Source: Syngnathus acus (lineage: Eukaryota; Chordata; Actinopteri; Syngnathiformes; Syngnathidae). From it: a stretch of DNA of 64,000 bases. Position 1 is the stretch's first letter. Each line of letters starts with the position of its first letter. The translations under genes and the position numbers were made by a program. Positions 39,561-53,169 of this stretch are shown piece by piece. Under the pieces are notes generated by a model, which was not told where the DNA came from, ran no database searches, and saw only the letters and a list, made by a program, of their open reading frames with translations. The stretch spans positions 5,490,967 to 5,554,966 of the forward strand of contig NC_051091.1 in NCBI RefSeq assembly GCF_901709675.1. The letters are read 5' to 3'.

Positions 39561-42003
39561 TCTGTGAATCTAATATCAAATATGCTCCACAACATGAACT
39601 ACTCTGTACATCAATTATTTTGCTCTTATGATAGTTCAGTTTTCATCGGCGCTGTTAGACATATTCATTTTGACTCCTGTTGTGTTTATAAACACTACAA
39701 ACAAGTCTCACTTGTCTTATATTAGATCCCATCATCATGTTTTTATAACATCTTTGCCTCAGTCAGGGATGCGTCACATGATTTTATGGCGCTATTATGC
39801 CTCCATATGGCGTGTGTGCAATAGGATTCTATTAAAGTTAGTGTAAGGGAGATGTGTGTTCACGCCTGTACTGCTACGCAATGTCAATTTAAGCCACACC
39901 TCAGGCAGTGCTTACTTATGTTGTCCACTGCAAAACCCAAATGCAAAAAAAACATTGCATAACTGCTCTTATCAGTCAAGAGCAAATCCTGCCTGTCTTG
40001 GATTACGGGCAACAGGAGTCTCTCAAAATAGAAATAATCTTAACGTTGTAATAGACCTGTAAAAGCACTCGAAAGTGTTTGAAGTGTTCTTAATGCCTTG
40101 CAAATATTATTGAAATAAAAGAATCGTGCTAGTGCAGAATATGACGACGGCTGATGCCTCCTTCCACATTCCCAAAACGTGTGTGTTGTGTTCATTGAAG
40201 ACTAACTGCCATTAGTGTCTGAATCTGTGTCAGTCAAATTGACTGATGATTAGTCTGTTGAGTACTCCAAGGCTCTCTTCAAGTCATCCATTACAGCCTC
40301 CAGCGAGGTTCTTTATTAAAATACGGAAGAATCCCGAGCATATTTTTGTTTTGGCATTTTTATTTCAAATGTTTGTTCTTTCAAATGATGGAAGGAAATA
40401 CTAAATGTAGGTTTGTTCATTGATTTGTTCGTTTATTTAACCAGACGATTGGCTGCTGTGCTGTTTAAATAATGTTACCTAATACATAGTGTGCAGTCAT
40501 TTTTTTCTGATGCTCAGCGGGCGGGACAGTCGGTGTGTTTAATAGCAAGGCTGCCCGAATCTTGACCCGTCAGGTTTTCATCCATGTCATTGATATTGAG
40601 CAATACATGCTGTCTCTCATGCCCCCCCCTAGTCATCAGCCAGCAATAGCAGCAACTAAGGGGCCCTATACAGGGGATTTTTGACATGCAGTGTGGAACG
40701 CAGTGCCACTTGGGAATTAAAAAACGTTTTCTGAATCCCAATTGTTTTATAATTAGATATGGGCCAATGTTAGCCGTCACTTACGGACCCCTTCACCTTG
40801 CGATTGCCTTCCCCGTTGCAAGGTTTCTGCCTTTGATTTTTCTTGTGACTTCCTGCACTGACCACACCATCTGGACAGCATGTCTCTCAACCCGCTTGCT
40901 TTCCAGCCAGCATTCACAGACTGTAGACAGAGAGTGGACATCCAAAGGGTGCTTGGTCTTTGCAGAGGGTAGAGATAACAGCAGGGGACCTGACCTTGGT
41001 GTCTGGACCGAATCGCTGCCTGTCACTGCACGCGAGCCAAAGGTTGGCCGGTGCGAGAACCTGACACTTTTATGCCTGACGCCGGAGGGGCAAAGTACCT
41101 CTGGAGAATGACAATAAAAAAATCAAGCACAATGAAGTCAGTTTTTCAAGTGGTGGGCGGGGGTAGTGCAGCAGGAGGCGGGGCCAGCTTGTTGGTAGCA
41201 GCGCCACACTTTCTAATATACTTGTTATAGTTGGGGGGGAAAAATATCCACCAACCTTGTGTCAGGGGGCAACGCTGCTCCTTAACCCCTCTCAGCGCTC
41301 CCCTGGATGCCACTCAAAGGGCGATTGTATGATGATGATGCTAGCACATTCACCAAAAAAAGCACACCATTTAATCCTGCCCCACTCACCAAGATAAGGC
41401 AACAGTCTTATCATCCCTTCTTTCCTTGGGTGTCCTTTGCCTTTTTTTTTTTTTAACTATTGAGGCATTTTCCCTTCCTCCTATTATTATGACACCGCTC
41501 AGCGCCACACTTTAAATGCCGTATTATTTTCTATCAGAGCTCTAGAAACTGCTCCTGCATTAGCAAAAGGGGCAAACACATATTCTGGTTCTTTATTGCG
41601 GAATTTGAGAGTTTCTTTCCAGAGGATTTCTCTGTCCTGTCTTACACTTTAACAGTGTCCTTAATAGAGAAGGTTTTTTTTTTTTTAGTAAGAAAACTTA
41701 AATTGAATTGCAGATGATGGACCATGCATTTTTTTTTACACTCGTTTTGTGCCAAGAGGAAAAGCAGGACGGCAAACTGACAACACACACTCCATTACCC
41801 TTCTGCGTATTCTTTTCCCTCTTTGTCACTCACACACTGACACAAATGCAGTGTCAATAATGGCAGGGCGCCGTTTGTATATTGATGCTATCTCGCCAGA
41901 AAGACGGAGCGCTATCAGCTTTGTCTGTCACACAAAGAGACGAAACGCAGCGCGAGTATGAGTGGATCACCCCAACACACACACACACATACTGAACCTC
42001 GAT

Positions 42004-42022
42004 CATGGCGCCCTCTGACAGA
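42004..42022 (-). promoter_or_regulatory. CTCF-like motif
   Basis: Read on the - strand the core is TGTCAGAGGGCGCCAT. The central AGAGGGCGCC matches the CTCF core well, but the upstream CCA is missing. Confidence 0.35.
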
Positions 42023-42786
42023 CTTCCTGTGTCAACATTGGATTTCATTAACCACGAATAGGGGCCTGGCCTTTATTTCAATGGGCACAGAAGCAGAATT
42101 CGCTCAAGATTTTCAGTCCAAATGGTTGACGCACCAAAATGACGGCATCAGCACGAAGGCTCTAATTGTAATATTTGATTACCATACGTGAGATAATACT
42201 CAAATTTCACTACCCATGATTGATACTCTGCCGCTGACTTCATTTACAAACCATTAAGAGAGCATAAATTAAGCACAGACAATTTCCTGTCTGATTTCAC
42301 CTTAAACTTCCAATTAGCTGCCTTCACTCAAGACATCCGTCTCTTTTTCTAGGTATACATTCGTGGTGAATTATTATTTAGCAGCCTGCCTGTAACATGA
42401 AAACAATCTCTTTTCAAGTCTTTTTCTTGTATATGTGTGTATGGTGTGTTAGAGGGTGGCGGGCACCCTCTGAATGATTCCTCCCGCCTTTTTACCTGCT
42501 GCCAGGTGAGCCGGCCAGTGGCATCAGGGCAGCAGAATGTCAATCAGCTCTGCCCCACAGGTCACTTTTGGTCAGCTTGTGTTAGATGAGGACACTTTGA
42601 GGTTGCGATGTGCTTTGAATTCTTCATGAGCAGCATATTTTGGTTGTTAGACTGCAGACTATTTGCAGGTGAGAAGGTTTGAACCCTTTTGCCTATAGAT
42701 GGCAGCAATACACTCGCTCAGAGAAAAATCATTCTATCAAGCTAAGCACTGAACGGACGGAAAAGCGTGTTTGTGTGTGTGTATTA

Positions 42787-42788
42787 TG

Positions 42789-42813
<25 letters not shown>
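42787..42813 (+). repeat. (TG)n microsatellite
   Basis: A 27-bp TG tract preceded by a shorter, interrupted TG stretch from about 42767. Confidence 0.95.
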
Positions 42814-42819
<6 letters not shown>

Positions 42820-43300
42820 GGAGTTTAAACCCCCAAGTGGTCCAAAACAGCACATTTGTCTTACCTCTATGTCATAAATAAGTGATCTGTACTAACGGTT
42901 GCAAGACTTGACCAACTGGCATGCACGCTAACTGGACCACGCATTCTCATGCCATGGCTATTTTCATCCCCAGCTCCTTTTAAACTAAAATCACTCCACA
43001 TTAAAAGTGTTCAAATTCTATTGTGTTCTATCCTATTCTATTAAAAAAAATCAATCAGATTATACAAAAGCAAAGCCTGCATAAGATATCGCAAAATGTT
43101 TTGTGTGCAGTAACACACTGGTGGTACGCTTTTAATATTTTCAGAGTGCACCTGCGTACCACTTAAATGCAAACTTGTTTATAAAACCTGGTTCGATTTT
43201 TGCGAAATTGTTGACCAGACTTTTTTTTCTTAATTCTAGCAGTGCGTGAGTTTAAAATAAACAATTCAATTGAGTAATATTATCCCCAAAAATGCATATC

Positions 43301-43411
<111 letters not shown>

Positions 43412-46400
43412 ACGTAGTCATTTCATGCTTCATTTGTTGCCTCATGAGCATCGTTAATAAACACGAAGCTTTGTTGCTTGTGCTTCCGTGGGACTCAGTG
43501 TGGCACCCTCCTCATCAGCGTCACATGACTTAATCACACGCACGTTCTTTTCAATTACGTGTCATTAGGACAGAACTGCTGCCACTGATGACCTTTTATA
43601 ATACTGTACGTTTCCTCGTTTAGGTCTCCTTGCGATAAGATTTTTTTTTAAAAGGCTATTTTGTAAGGCTTTCATTAAAGGCGTCAAGGGAGGCTTATTC
43701 CTCCAGCATGTGAACCATTAACACGGAGCCCTTTTCCCCTGAAACCTCTTTTCAGCTTTTCAGTAAGGCCACCGTTGAAGCTACCTTGTGATATTATTCT
43801 TACTAGTGAGTCATCCTCCGAAGGCGTATGTATGTAACACCTTTGTGAATCATATGCGGATGCCTTCTGAAGGTGAACCAGAGCGGCTGCGTTTCTGATA
43901 ATCAAGGAGTGACTTTTGATATATACCCTTTATATATGAAGGAATGCAATCATTGACTTTTCTTTCATTTTTCTTTTGATAATTTCCATTTTTGAGCATG
44001 GCAGTGTGATGGTGTGTTTGAAATTATTGCTCCAAAATTGCGTGCGTGCATGTAGGCGTGCGTGTGTGTTTGATCTGAGGCACAATCTCACGTTGTCATC
44101 TAGTGGAGGTCACACACTAATGTGTGAACATGGCAGGTCCTGGAAGGCGCATACCACAACAACACATCAGACAGCTGTCACGTATGGGCTACACATTCAT
44201 ATTAACAGATGAAGATGAGAATACTTTTAACCTTTCATAATTCATGTTATTGTTTTGTTTTTTGTTTTTCAGAAACACCCCCCCCCACAAAACTACAGAG
44301 AATACCGTACTGGATATCCTGGAGGCATACCTCAAGGTTTGGTCCACCTTTATTGCATTCCATGCATTTGACACACTAGTGCACTTGCAAAACTTGCATG
44401 TAAATACAAGAGTTGTGAGGATGAGAGCAGTCAGTGTAACCAGGTATTAAGCATCTTGTGGTTCTGAGGTGATATTGGCCAGCAGCCCGCACACCTTTAT
44501 TCTCATTCTCTCCTCCCTTGGGAGTCTCCTCTCACACACCGCAGGGAAATTGACCTGTGAGTAAAGCAGCCATTTTGGGGAATGGCTATTTATTGAAATC
44601 CTCCAGATGAGGCCAGACGGTTTTAGTCCTACACACAGCCAAACACACACCAGATCCAATCATAGATGTTCTTTCGATATCATGTTCAGAGTTAAGGTAT
44701 CAAGGAAACTTCACGCACCAGAAAGAATCTATTTGTTTTCTTGTGGAGTCAATATTGTTTGCCTCCCACACCACTTGTTCTCTGAGTCACAGCGTAACTT
44801 TCTGAAGGTTTGATCTGATCCAGTCCAGCGACTATTCTATAAACAGGAACTGCCCAGACCTGTTAAAAGTGTGTTATTCCACCTAGGATGAAATCCACTA
44901 CAGTGGAGCCTCTGAGGCCGAACACAGTTTTTGAGACACTGATTGATTAGGTTTTGGGGTAAGGGATGCTTTTCCATTGAACAGAAAAAACCCAAAAATT
45001 AGTTGCACATTGTTCCATTTTTTTGTAGTTCTTGGAGCTGGAGTTTGTCCCGGCTGGCACTATGATGTCATTTTCAGTTGCCAGCAAGTGCCGGAACAAG
45101 GAAAAATGTCCGCCCCCTGAGATAAATGAAAACAGGTAGATTTTTTTTCTGCTTAATACATGTTCCACAAATGCAATATTAACCAAAATACTCGTAGTAG
45201 AACATATTATTGCAAACAAAATGTTTGGCTTGATTTTGAGTGCAATGAAGACCCAGTAAATACCTGAAATGCTTTTTGGTGATAGCATTCTTTCACTAAT
45301 GCTTCCCGCTCAGGCCAGTGGCCCAGCTGATCTGATGCTCAGCGACATGACCTTCACGTCTTGCCCCGCACTCCGCCAAGCCCCTGGGGTGACCTGCCCC
45401 TCCCCCCTCTCGCTATCTCTGTTTCTCACCTCCCCCATCATCATCATCATCTCTACCTTCCACGCCATTCGGCTCCTCCCTTCGTCAGGGTTGTCTCAAC
45501 AAGGTGCTTGGATGATGTGATATTTCTTTGGTGACATAATTATGATAACATTCTGGTGACTGGTCCTACTTGACAGCTGTTCAGCTTATGCATAGGCTGC
45601 GTGTTTTCAATCCGAGCAAGGTTCTTCTAATCAAGCACCAAGACGCCTTGACCCAACATGAACTGGCCGCTTCACCATCCTGAGGACAAGCTCACACTGG
45701 CAGCTCACATTATAATTCATGAGTCCCTCACCAGCCCTATCCTACACACGCACACACACGTGCACACTACATATTTAACCTTTGATGCTTGTCAACACAG
45801 CAGAGGAATTGTAATGTCTTCATCTCCAAGTATACAGTCACAGTGTCAAAGGCAGCCCTGCAGTAATATTGCATCCCCTCTTTTTGTTTTCATCAGCTGG
45901 TGAGTAACAATTGCTCGCTTTGATATTAATAGGATACATTTTTGCTTCTCTCTATTGTTTGCTCTCCACAACTTTTGACTGATTTCTATCTGCTTCTCAT
46001 TACTGGGAACAAAAAAACCTCTTTGTCAAAAGCGAACAGTGTATTATTATAAGCAATAAGAAGTCAGATGGTCAAGAGAGTTATTGTTTCTGTCACAAAA
46101 ACACAACTTAATTGGACTCGAGGCGCTGGCAGGCGTAACTTGTATAAGCAGCTGCAGGCACGTGAGACCATAAAGTGAACTGGCCCCAGTCCTCCGGCAC
46201 CCGGCTGTACTGCAAAGAAAATGTTCATTTTTCACAGAAACTAGCGTGTGTCCACCAAACATCATCTGAGCCACATTTGTGGAGAACCCACTGACCCAAC
46301 TTGGATGATAATGAGGATCAGGGCTATAATTTTCTTTCCCAACTTTTGTGATCACAACCTAGTTTGACTCATTCCCACCTCTAGTCAACCACCAGTGGCT

Positions 46401-46646
46401 ATGGTGTCGCCATCGAGCATGTCGGAGAGCGTGCTAGCCTCAGGCGTCTTCATTCCCTGTTTGCATCTCTGAGACAAGACACAAATTGTCAGTTATGTCT
46501 TAATCAGGCGTTTAGCGGTACAGCACTGCATATCCACCCCCCCAAAAGAATACTTAGATATTCTCCAGAGTCAACAAACAAATAGACCTATTCATGTTTT
46601 TCTGTTGCTCAGCTATTCACGTTTTTATCATGTTTTTCCATTAAAC

Positions 46647-46668
46647 TGCCACCAGATGGCGCTATAGC
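46647..46668 (+). promoter_or_regulatory. Strong CTCF-like motif
   Basis: TGCCACCAGATGGCGCTATA is a near-ideal CTCF core (CCACCAGATGGCGCT) on the + strand. It sits in the gene-free interval between chchd6 and the next candidate gene, a sensible place for an insulator. Confidence 0.6.
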
Positions 46669-47684
46669 CCTGATTCAAGGAAAGTAGTAATTGTGGAGAT
46701 TGATTGCTTCCCACACATGCTGATCTTTACTGTTGCATAGTCACGATTTTGTCATACTTTGTATGCTGGCCTGTTGTCGCTCCAAGCAGAGTTTGCGTTT
46801 GAGGGTGCCGTTTAGTCTGATTCCTTTGGCCACATCAGAATGTGTCAGAATTTGTCAATAGTCGCTCATAGTGTAGTGAGTGACCCACTCGCCTAATTTA
46901 TCGTTCCGCCATAAAGGAAACAAAAAGGCAGATGTGTGTTTCGAGATTGTGTTACTTTAATTGCATATTATTTTGTCAGTGTTGATTTATCAAATATTTT
47001 GCTGTGACATCTCCATCAAGGGATAGTGCAGACCAGATGTGCAAGGCACAAAAACATCTTTTGCGCCAGTGTCCATGTTGCCTCTTCAATTTAAGAAATC
47101 TGCTTTCCACTAAGTTTGATTGCTTCGCAGCTGTCCTGGAACGGACTTGTTTCTACTTCCTTTTTTTACGACGATGTAGCCAATGTGAAATTGTTTGGCT
47201 GTGTCGATAGAGTAGAGACTTGAATTATGGATCATTTGTGTCCAAGAGTGTCCAGAGTCAATGCAACAAAGGCTTCGCAAAGTCTAGGTGGCAAACCGGA
47301 TTAATTGGTGCTGCTTGGCAAGAAGCCCAGCCAATAAAAGAACGCATATTGACTAACACAACAGAAACCCCCATCATTCCAAATATTTCATTTGCAAAGA
47401 GACAAGAAAACCGCTGTTCACCCCCGATCAAATAACGTGTTTTGTTTGCTGATAGAAGTCGTTTAGACACGATTGGGTTGTTATGTTGCTAAAAGGACAG
47501 AAAGGGAGAAAGAGTGATCGAGAGCATCACTTGGCGCTCGGAGACAATTGCACTCGTCTCTGCATCTCTGCTCTTATCCTGTCTGCGGCATTCAGGTGGG
47601 ATGGTGACGCATCGATTCAGGCAGGTAGCAGAGCGCTAACAGGCAGCCTGCGTCCCCGTGGGGCTGAATGCTGCTGAGTCATAT

Positions 47685-47790
<106 letters not shown>

Positions 47791-47835
47791 GGTGCATGAA
47801 TTCTACTAGAGTCCTAAACGTGTAGGCATCTCAGG

Positions 47836-47838
<3 letters not shown>

Positions 47839-47921
<83 letters not shown>

Positions 47922-47922
47922 G
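47839..47922 (+). repeat. Long (TG)n microsatellite
   Basis: About 42 TG units with one CG interruption near the end, 49 bp after the (CA)n tract and complementary to it. Confidence 0.97.
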
Positions 47923-50900
47923 AATAGTAGGAAGGAGATGATGAGGATTTTACCTGGAGCTCCCTCTCCATCACCTGTACAGCTTGTTGAAGTGTGGGAG
48001 CAAAATAATTGACAGCTCATGCTCCAGCCTCATGTTAGCCTCACTAACGGTGCCATTCAAAACCAGGACACACACACACACACTAATGGACAGTTGTGAA
48101 GGAAGAACTGACTTTCTCCTTCGTCCTCCTGAGAAATGACTTGTTCTTCATGGCAAATGTCCGAGTGAAGAGAAGAAGAAACGTTTGGATTGCTTCGGTT
48201 GATGGATCTTCTTTGTAGGACATCGATGAATTAGTTGATTGTTAAGAAGGTTGTGTGCTGTTTGGAATTACCCGATTATGTGTTCAAATGTAATTGGGCG
48301 AAAATGGAGGCCGCTAATTGGCTACACAGGTTGTTGATTAACGCTTGGGTTAGGCTGGGCATCTGCCGCATTTCCACTAAATGAGTCACTTCTCGACACC
48401 CACCTCACACACAGGTCGGTGAGGTGCATCACTCGAGCAACAATCCCTCTCGGCGGTGCACTTACTTTTACTTTTTTTGTAAAAGTACTCACAGCTTCCA
48501 CCGCCCGAAATAAAAACATTGACATGACCTTCAATGTTGACTGCTCAAAGTGAAGAGCCAAAGAGGCAAGTGTAAGAAAGAATAAAGCAGCCAGCGAGAC
48601 TTGGGGTGAAATGATGGATGAAGGCATGACGTGACTCAGCTCTGTTGTCGGCCGCTATTTCCATGACTGGCAATCGCCCGCACCTACCCGACGAAGACAA
48701 ATGACCCGGCAATGAAGGAAAATGAGGGTTTTATCACCCATTTCCCCCTCACATGACTGTGGGCCCCACGGATGGCTTGCTTCCGTGTGTGTGTTTGTGC
48801 ACTGGCAGGTGAACCAATGGCTTCCTGACAGGCCATCTTCCAGTCATTCGCTTGCCCAAGGGTGCAGTTTAGAGAAATCGGTCACTCCACTGGGGGCTCG
48901 GCGAGAAATGAATGCCTCAGGTTTGGAACATAGTATGTGTTACTTAGGACTGTGTGTGTGGGTGTGTGTTTGTGTGTGTGCACGCACATGTTTAAAAGGA
49001 CATCCTCTGATATAATTACACAGCCACAGGGGAAGGAGAGATCCAGTCCCTGTATGACCTACCTTCTGTGTAAAAATAAATAAATGGTAATATTCTTAAC
49101 TATGAAATCCAGTCTGGCTCTGCTGAAATAGGAAGTCATGATGAGATTATGTTATTCCCACAGTATGGATATCTTCCTTGGAGCGCCACACGTGGCTCCT
49201 AAGGAATGAAAACAAACTAAAAGTTTGTTCTCCTTTTGCAAATACAACTGACGATTGTAGTTCAGATTTGTTTGTTGATGCTTCTGTTTGTTCAAGTTAG
49301 CATAGAAGATGGTAATAACAGCATTGGCAAACACAGGAATTTGCATTCTGGGTGGTGCGAATCCCTCTGACCTGAAGGCATTCAGGTTATGACGTCTGCC
49401 AACAAGTCCCGCTCTCACACTTACAGAGAGATCAACAGTCACAGGCTGCTCTGAAGGCAAAAGGCAGTCAAACAGCCTTTAGAGGCTTTATAATGCATTT
49501 CCAATTGTTTGGCAGCTGGTTGCTTTCACTTTTACAGGTATTAACAGTCAATATGTCATTTTTCCACCAAGTAGTACGATGTGGTTTTATTCAGTTCGCT
49601 ACCATTTGGAACAATACAACTTTTTCTAGATGTGACAGACTGTAACATTTGTATTGCTTAAAATAATTGACAAATGTTTGTCAACCAAATCAAACCAGAC
49701 AAACCAAGTCAAGTACGGTGCGATTAAAAAAAGGTCAACGTGCGCCGTTGTGGGCGTGAACACAGCTGACGTCATTTTTTTTAAAATTCCCCTTCAAATG
49801 TGGCAAACTCACGTCTCGTATGGATGCAACAATTTCGGGAGTGTTGTCACTGCCTGTGTGGCAATAGACAACGTAAGCGTGTACTCATTAACCAAATGAG
49901 CTAGTGCTAACAACTGGCAAATATGTCTGTGGACCTCCATGTCGCTATTCCCACCCCTAAGTAGGCCCTTGATACCTTAAGGTGCTTGATTTAAGCAATG
50001 TTTGCTTAGAACCACACTTTAGAATTTGTTTAGGGCTGTCATTATTTGTCATTATATAAAAAAAATAACATTCGACAGTAAGTAGACTTTTCTGTTGTGT
50101 TTGCAGTTTGTTGCCTAAAGGAGATTGGTGCTCCACTTATTTTTTTCCCCTTAAATAAAAATGCCACGGGGAACTCTAAACACATACTGAACTGTGCTGC
50201 TTGGTGGAAACAATGTTGTAAAGATAAGCGGATAAATGCATCACTGTCATGTATTGAAGAGCACATTGCTGTGCTAATCCTGCTGGAACTTTCTTATCAT
50301 TTATTGTCAAATAAAAAAAAAAGAAAAGTGGGGCTGTAAAAGTTGTGGAGTCTTTGAAGGAGTCATCAGGCCGACAGGCAGCGTTTCATAAGCATGCATT
50401 GTGGACAAGTCATGCTCGCAGGGCCCTTTCTCAACTTTGCCAGTGTGCAGCTGTCTGTCGCCATGCTCAAGGGCATCAAGAATGTGTTGGTGACACACAC
50501 ACACAAACGCTCGAGTGTTATGTTCAAACTCAGAAGTTGTCCAAATGGGGCCATGTGGCAGGCTTCTCTTCTAAAGAAGCCATCCACATTTGGTAGCTGG
50601 CTAGGCATTTATCTCGCATAATGTGATTGTGCTGACGTGCCCTCGCTCTCAGTGGCGATGGGTCACGGTGGGCCGCACGGTTAGGGGCCGGCCCCTCCCC
50701 TGGGCCTTGTTTTTTACTCACAGTAGTGCTGGCCATTGTTAGTCCAAATGTCAGGCGTCAGAGGATCAGGCCTGATTGAAAGTGAAGCCTCAAGGTTTCA
50801 GCCACGCTTCCCTTCCCATTTCCTTCCCTCTTTGTCTTGCCTGGCCGTATGCTCTAATGAGGACTATCTATTTTAGATCAAATAAATGAACCTATGTCAC

Positions 50901-50985
50901 CTCAAGCATGCACTTATATGTTAACTGGCCTTCAGCTGCTTTTGACGTTTTTGTGACGTCGGGTGCAATATATTTATCGCACGAC

Positions 50986-51071
50986 ACTTGGCCGGCGACC
51001 AGTCCGGGATGTAACTTGCCTCTAGCCCAAAGTGAACTGCGATTAGAACGAGCGATGTAGAAAATGGATGG
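50986..51071 (+). repeat. SINE-like repeat copy
   Basis: CCGGCGACCAGTCCGGGATG begins a recognisable copy of the teleost repeat that ends GTAGAAAATGGATGG. It is the most complete copy here with both the GGCGACCAGTCC head and the AAAATGGATGG tail. No coding capacity. Confidence 0.65.
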
Positions 51072-51657
51072 CCATTTATCGCTAGTTCAGTTTTAAGGAA
51101 AAACTGGACCTCCTTAGTTTCCTTTACTAATTTTGTGACCCGCCCATCGGCTCATTATTCTCTCCACTTTACTGGAATGTACACCAGACAGAAATAAAAC
51201 AGTTCCTGTGCTATCATCATATGATCTGTGGTATTCAGTTCATTTCAACAGTAAATTCCATGTTCAATTTCCTTTACCCCTCTCCCTGACTTTTTTCATG
51301 AGATCAACCGATCTATTTCCCCTGCCTGCTCTTCTTACGTGCGCCCTGCTCCAAACTTCACTTCCTTCCTCATGTCATCCTCCCAGCTTGCTACAGAGAT
51401 TCTTCTTCACATCGAGGGAGCGACGGCTCCTTCTGAGCGAACGTCTCAACGCTTTCATCTCCGAATGTCTCTTGAGTGACGGACTGGAAGAGAGCAAAAA
51501 AATGCCAGTCCGATTGCTGTCTGAGATTGGCCAGGGGAGCCAATCTGTTCTGGCTGAGAGTTGAGTCATTTCACCTCAAGTTGAGCCGGTGCATGGACTG
51601 TGAAACGAGAAGCTACGTTAATGGTTGTTCCATTTGTTCTGAGGAGGCATATATATG

Positions 51658-51661
<4 letters not shown>

Positions 51662-51733
<72 letters not shown>
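51662..51733 (+). repeat. Long (TA)n microsatellite
   Basis: About 36 uninterrupted TA units, self-complementary and abutting the palindrome at 51734-51796. Such tracts can extrude cruciforms. Confidence 0.97.
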
Positions 51734-51738
<5 letters not shown>

Positions 51739-51796
51739 GTACAATTTATAGCATTAATATAGTATATATATATTAATGCTATAAAGTGTACATGTG
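51734..51796 (+). repeat. Near-perfect palindrome (28-bp arms)
   Basis: Left arm 51734-51761 starts CACATGTACAATTT. Right arm 51769-51796 ends AAAGTGTACATGTG. The loop is 7 nt. By hand, 27 of 28 pairs are complementary. The arms could be the remnant of a small MITE whose interior became a TA repeat, or a transcribed hairpin. Confidence 0.9.
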
Positions 51797-53155
51797 GATT
51801 GCCTCCCCACTCTGTGGTGGCTTCAGTTCTTGACAAGGCCCCACATCCTGCTCGTCGCTAGATGAATGAATAATACATACATGTTATAGAAGTGCAGAGG
51901 TAGTGTGATGCTATGTGTGTGTGTGTGTGTGCATGTGTGTGTGTGTCAAGGACTGTTTGGTCTTCAGGCCCAGTATGGAAAGGCCACAGCTGTCAAAGAA
52001 CTCAAGCTGGTCTCTATATACGTACATAGTCTCCACTAAGGAAGATGGTTGCATTGGACTCTCGAGTCCTTTTCTCTATACGGCTTGTTCTGCTCTTGCT
52101 CCCAGCGGGTTGAAAGGGCGAGCGGGTCATTAAGATTGTGATCGACAGCATCATTTCAGTAGTGATGCCCAATAATATGTATGATGCTTCCTTGAATCCG
52201 GCGCACGTGCGCAGTGAAGCTTGGCCTACATTTTATCAGAACGTCTCCGTCACTTTTGACCGAGATCAAAGCAAGGCGCTAGCAGCCAGCAGAGCGTGCA
52301 TGCATGCATGCATTATCAATCACGTGTGTGCCTCTTTCCATTTATTGGACAGGGAAATATATTTCAGAGCAAAGATCAAAAGGAATAAAAGTTATTTTCA
52401 AAATGGTTTGGGCAGATGCGCCCCCCCCCCCTCCCTATCACCCCAAAAAAAATCATGCTTTGTTGTGCTGTGACAAAAATGCATGAGATTATTTTCTGGA
52501 AGTTCAACCTTGAAATTAGCCATATGCGAGCGAATGGCTTTTAAATGAGAGAGTTTATTTCTCCTCCCCCATTTCTGCCTCTTCAAAAGACAATAAATTT
52601 ATGATGGCAGCATGACGTGTTATCTCAATGGACACACGCAGAGGCAAATAATTTGCGCTCGCTCCGGACTAATTCCGCTTTCATTGTAAAAATGAATCAA
52701 AACACCAATGCATGTTGGCTTATTATTGATCTTTTTTTTTTTTTTTAAAGGTGGGAAATGCAAGCTCAGCTGTTTGAAGAGATCTGCGTGCAGGTCTCTG
52801 ACGGAATGCACTCTGACTGGACGTAGCTCACATGGACGGGCAGCTGAGGAACGTGTCGAAGCAGCTCAACCGTACGCTGGTGCAAACACACACCGACATG
52901 CTGTTTCTAGGCAGTGCGCATCTTCGGCCATTAAACCCTTCCAATCACCACAACATATATTATGGATAAAAATATATCTATACTTTTAATGTAATAGTGC
53001 TTGGTGCAGCAATGTTGCAAAATTATTTGTTAACTGGAGCTTTTTTTTTTTCAATTGCAGGCTCTGCTGTGATGTGCTTTGAAGGCTGGAGTGTGAAGAC
53101 CGACAAGAGTAGCCAGTAAGATCCTTTTTTTGGTACAAGAATTGGACAAAAGTTT

Positions 53156-53169
53156 GTTTCCATGGCAAC
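53156..53169 (+). promoter_or_regulatory. RFX X-box motif
   Basis: GTTTCCATGGCAAC is a near-ideal X-box in the intergenic region, about 7.5 kb upstream of the candidate first exon at 60.7 kb. Confidence 0.5.

Noticed and set aside
40686-41111. 141-codon ATG open frame ending just before an AATAAA
   Set aside because: A few frames of this length are expected by chance in 64 kb. The product resembles no family, has no codon or domain signature, and no promoter or splice signal supports it.
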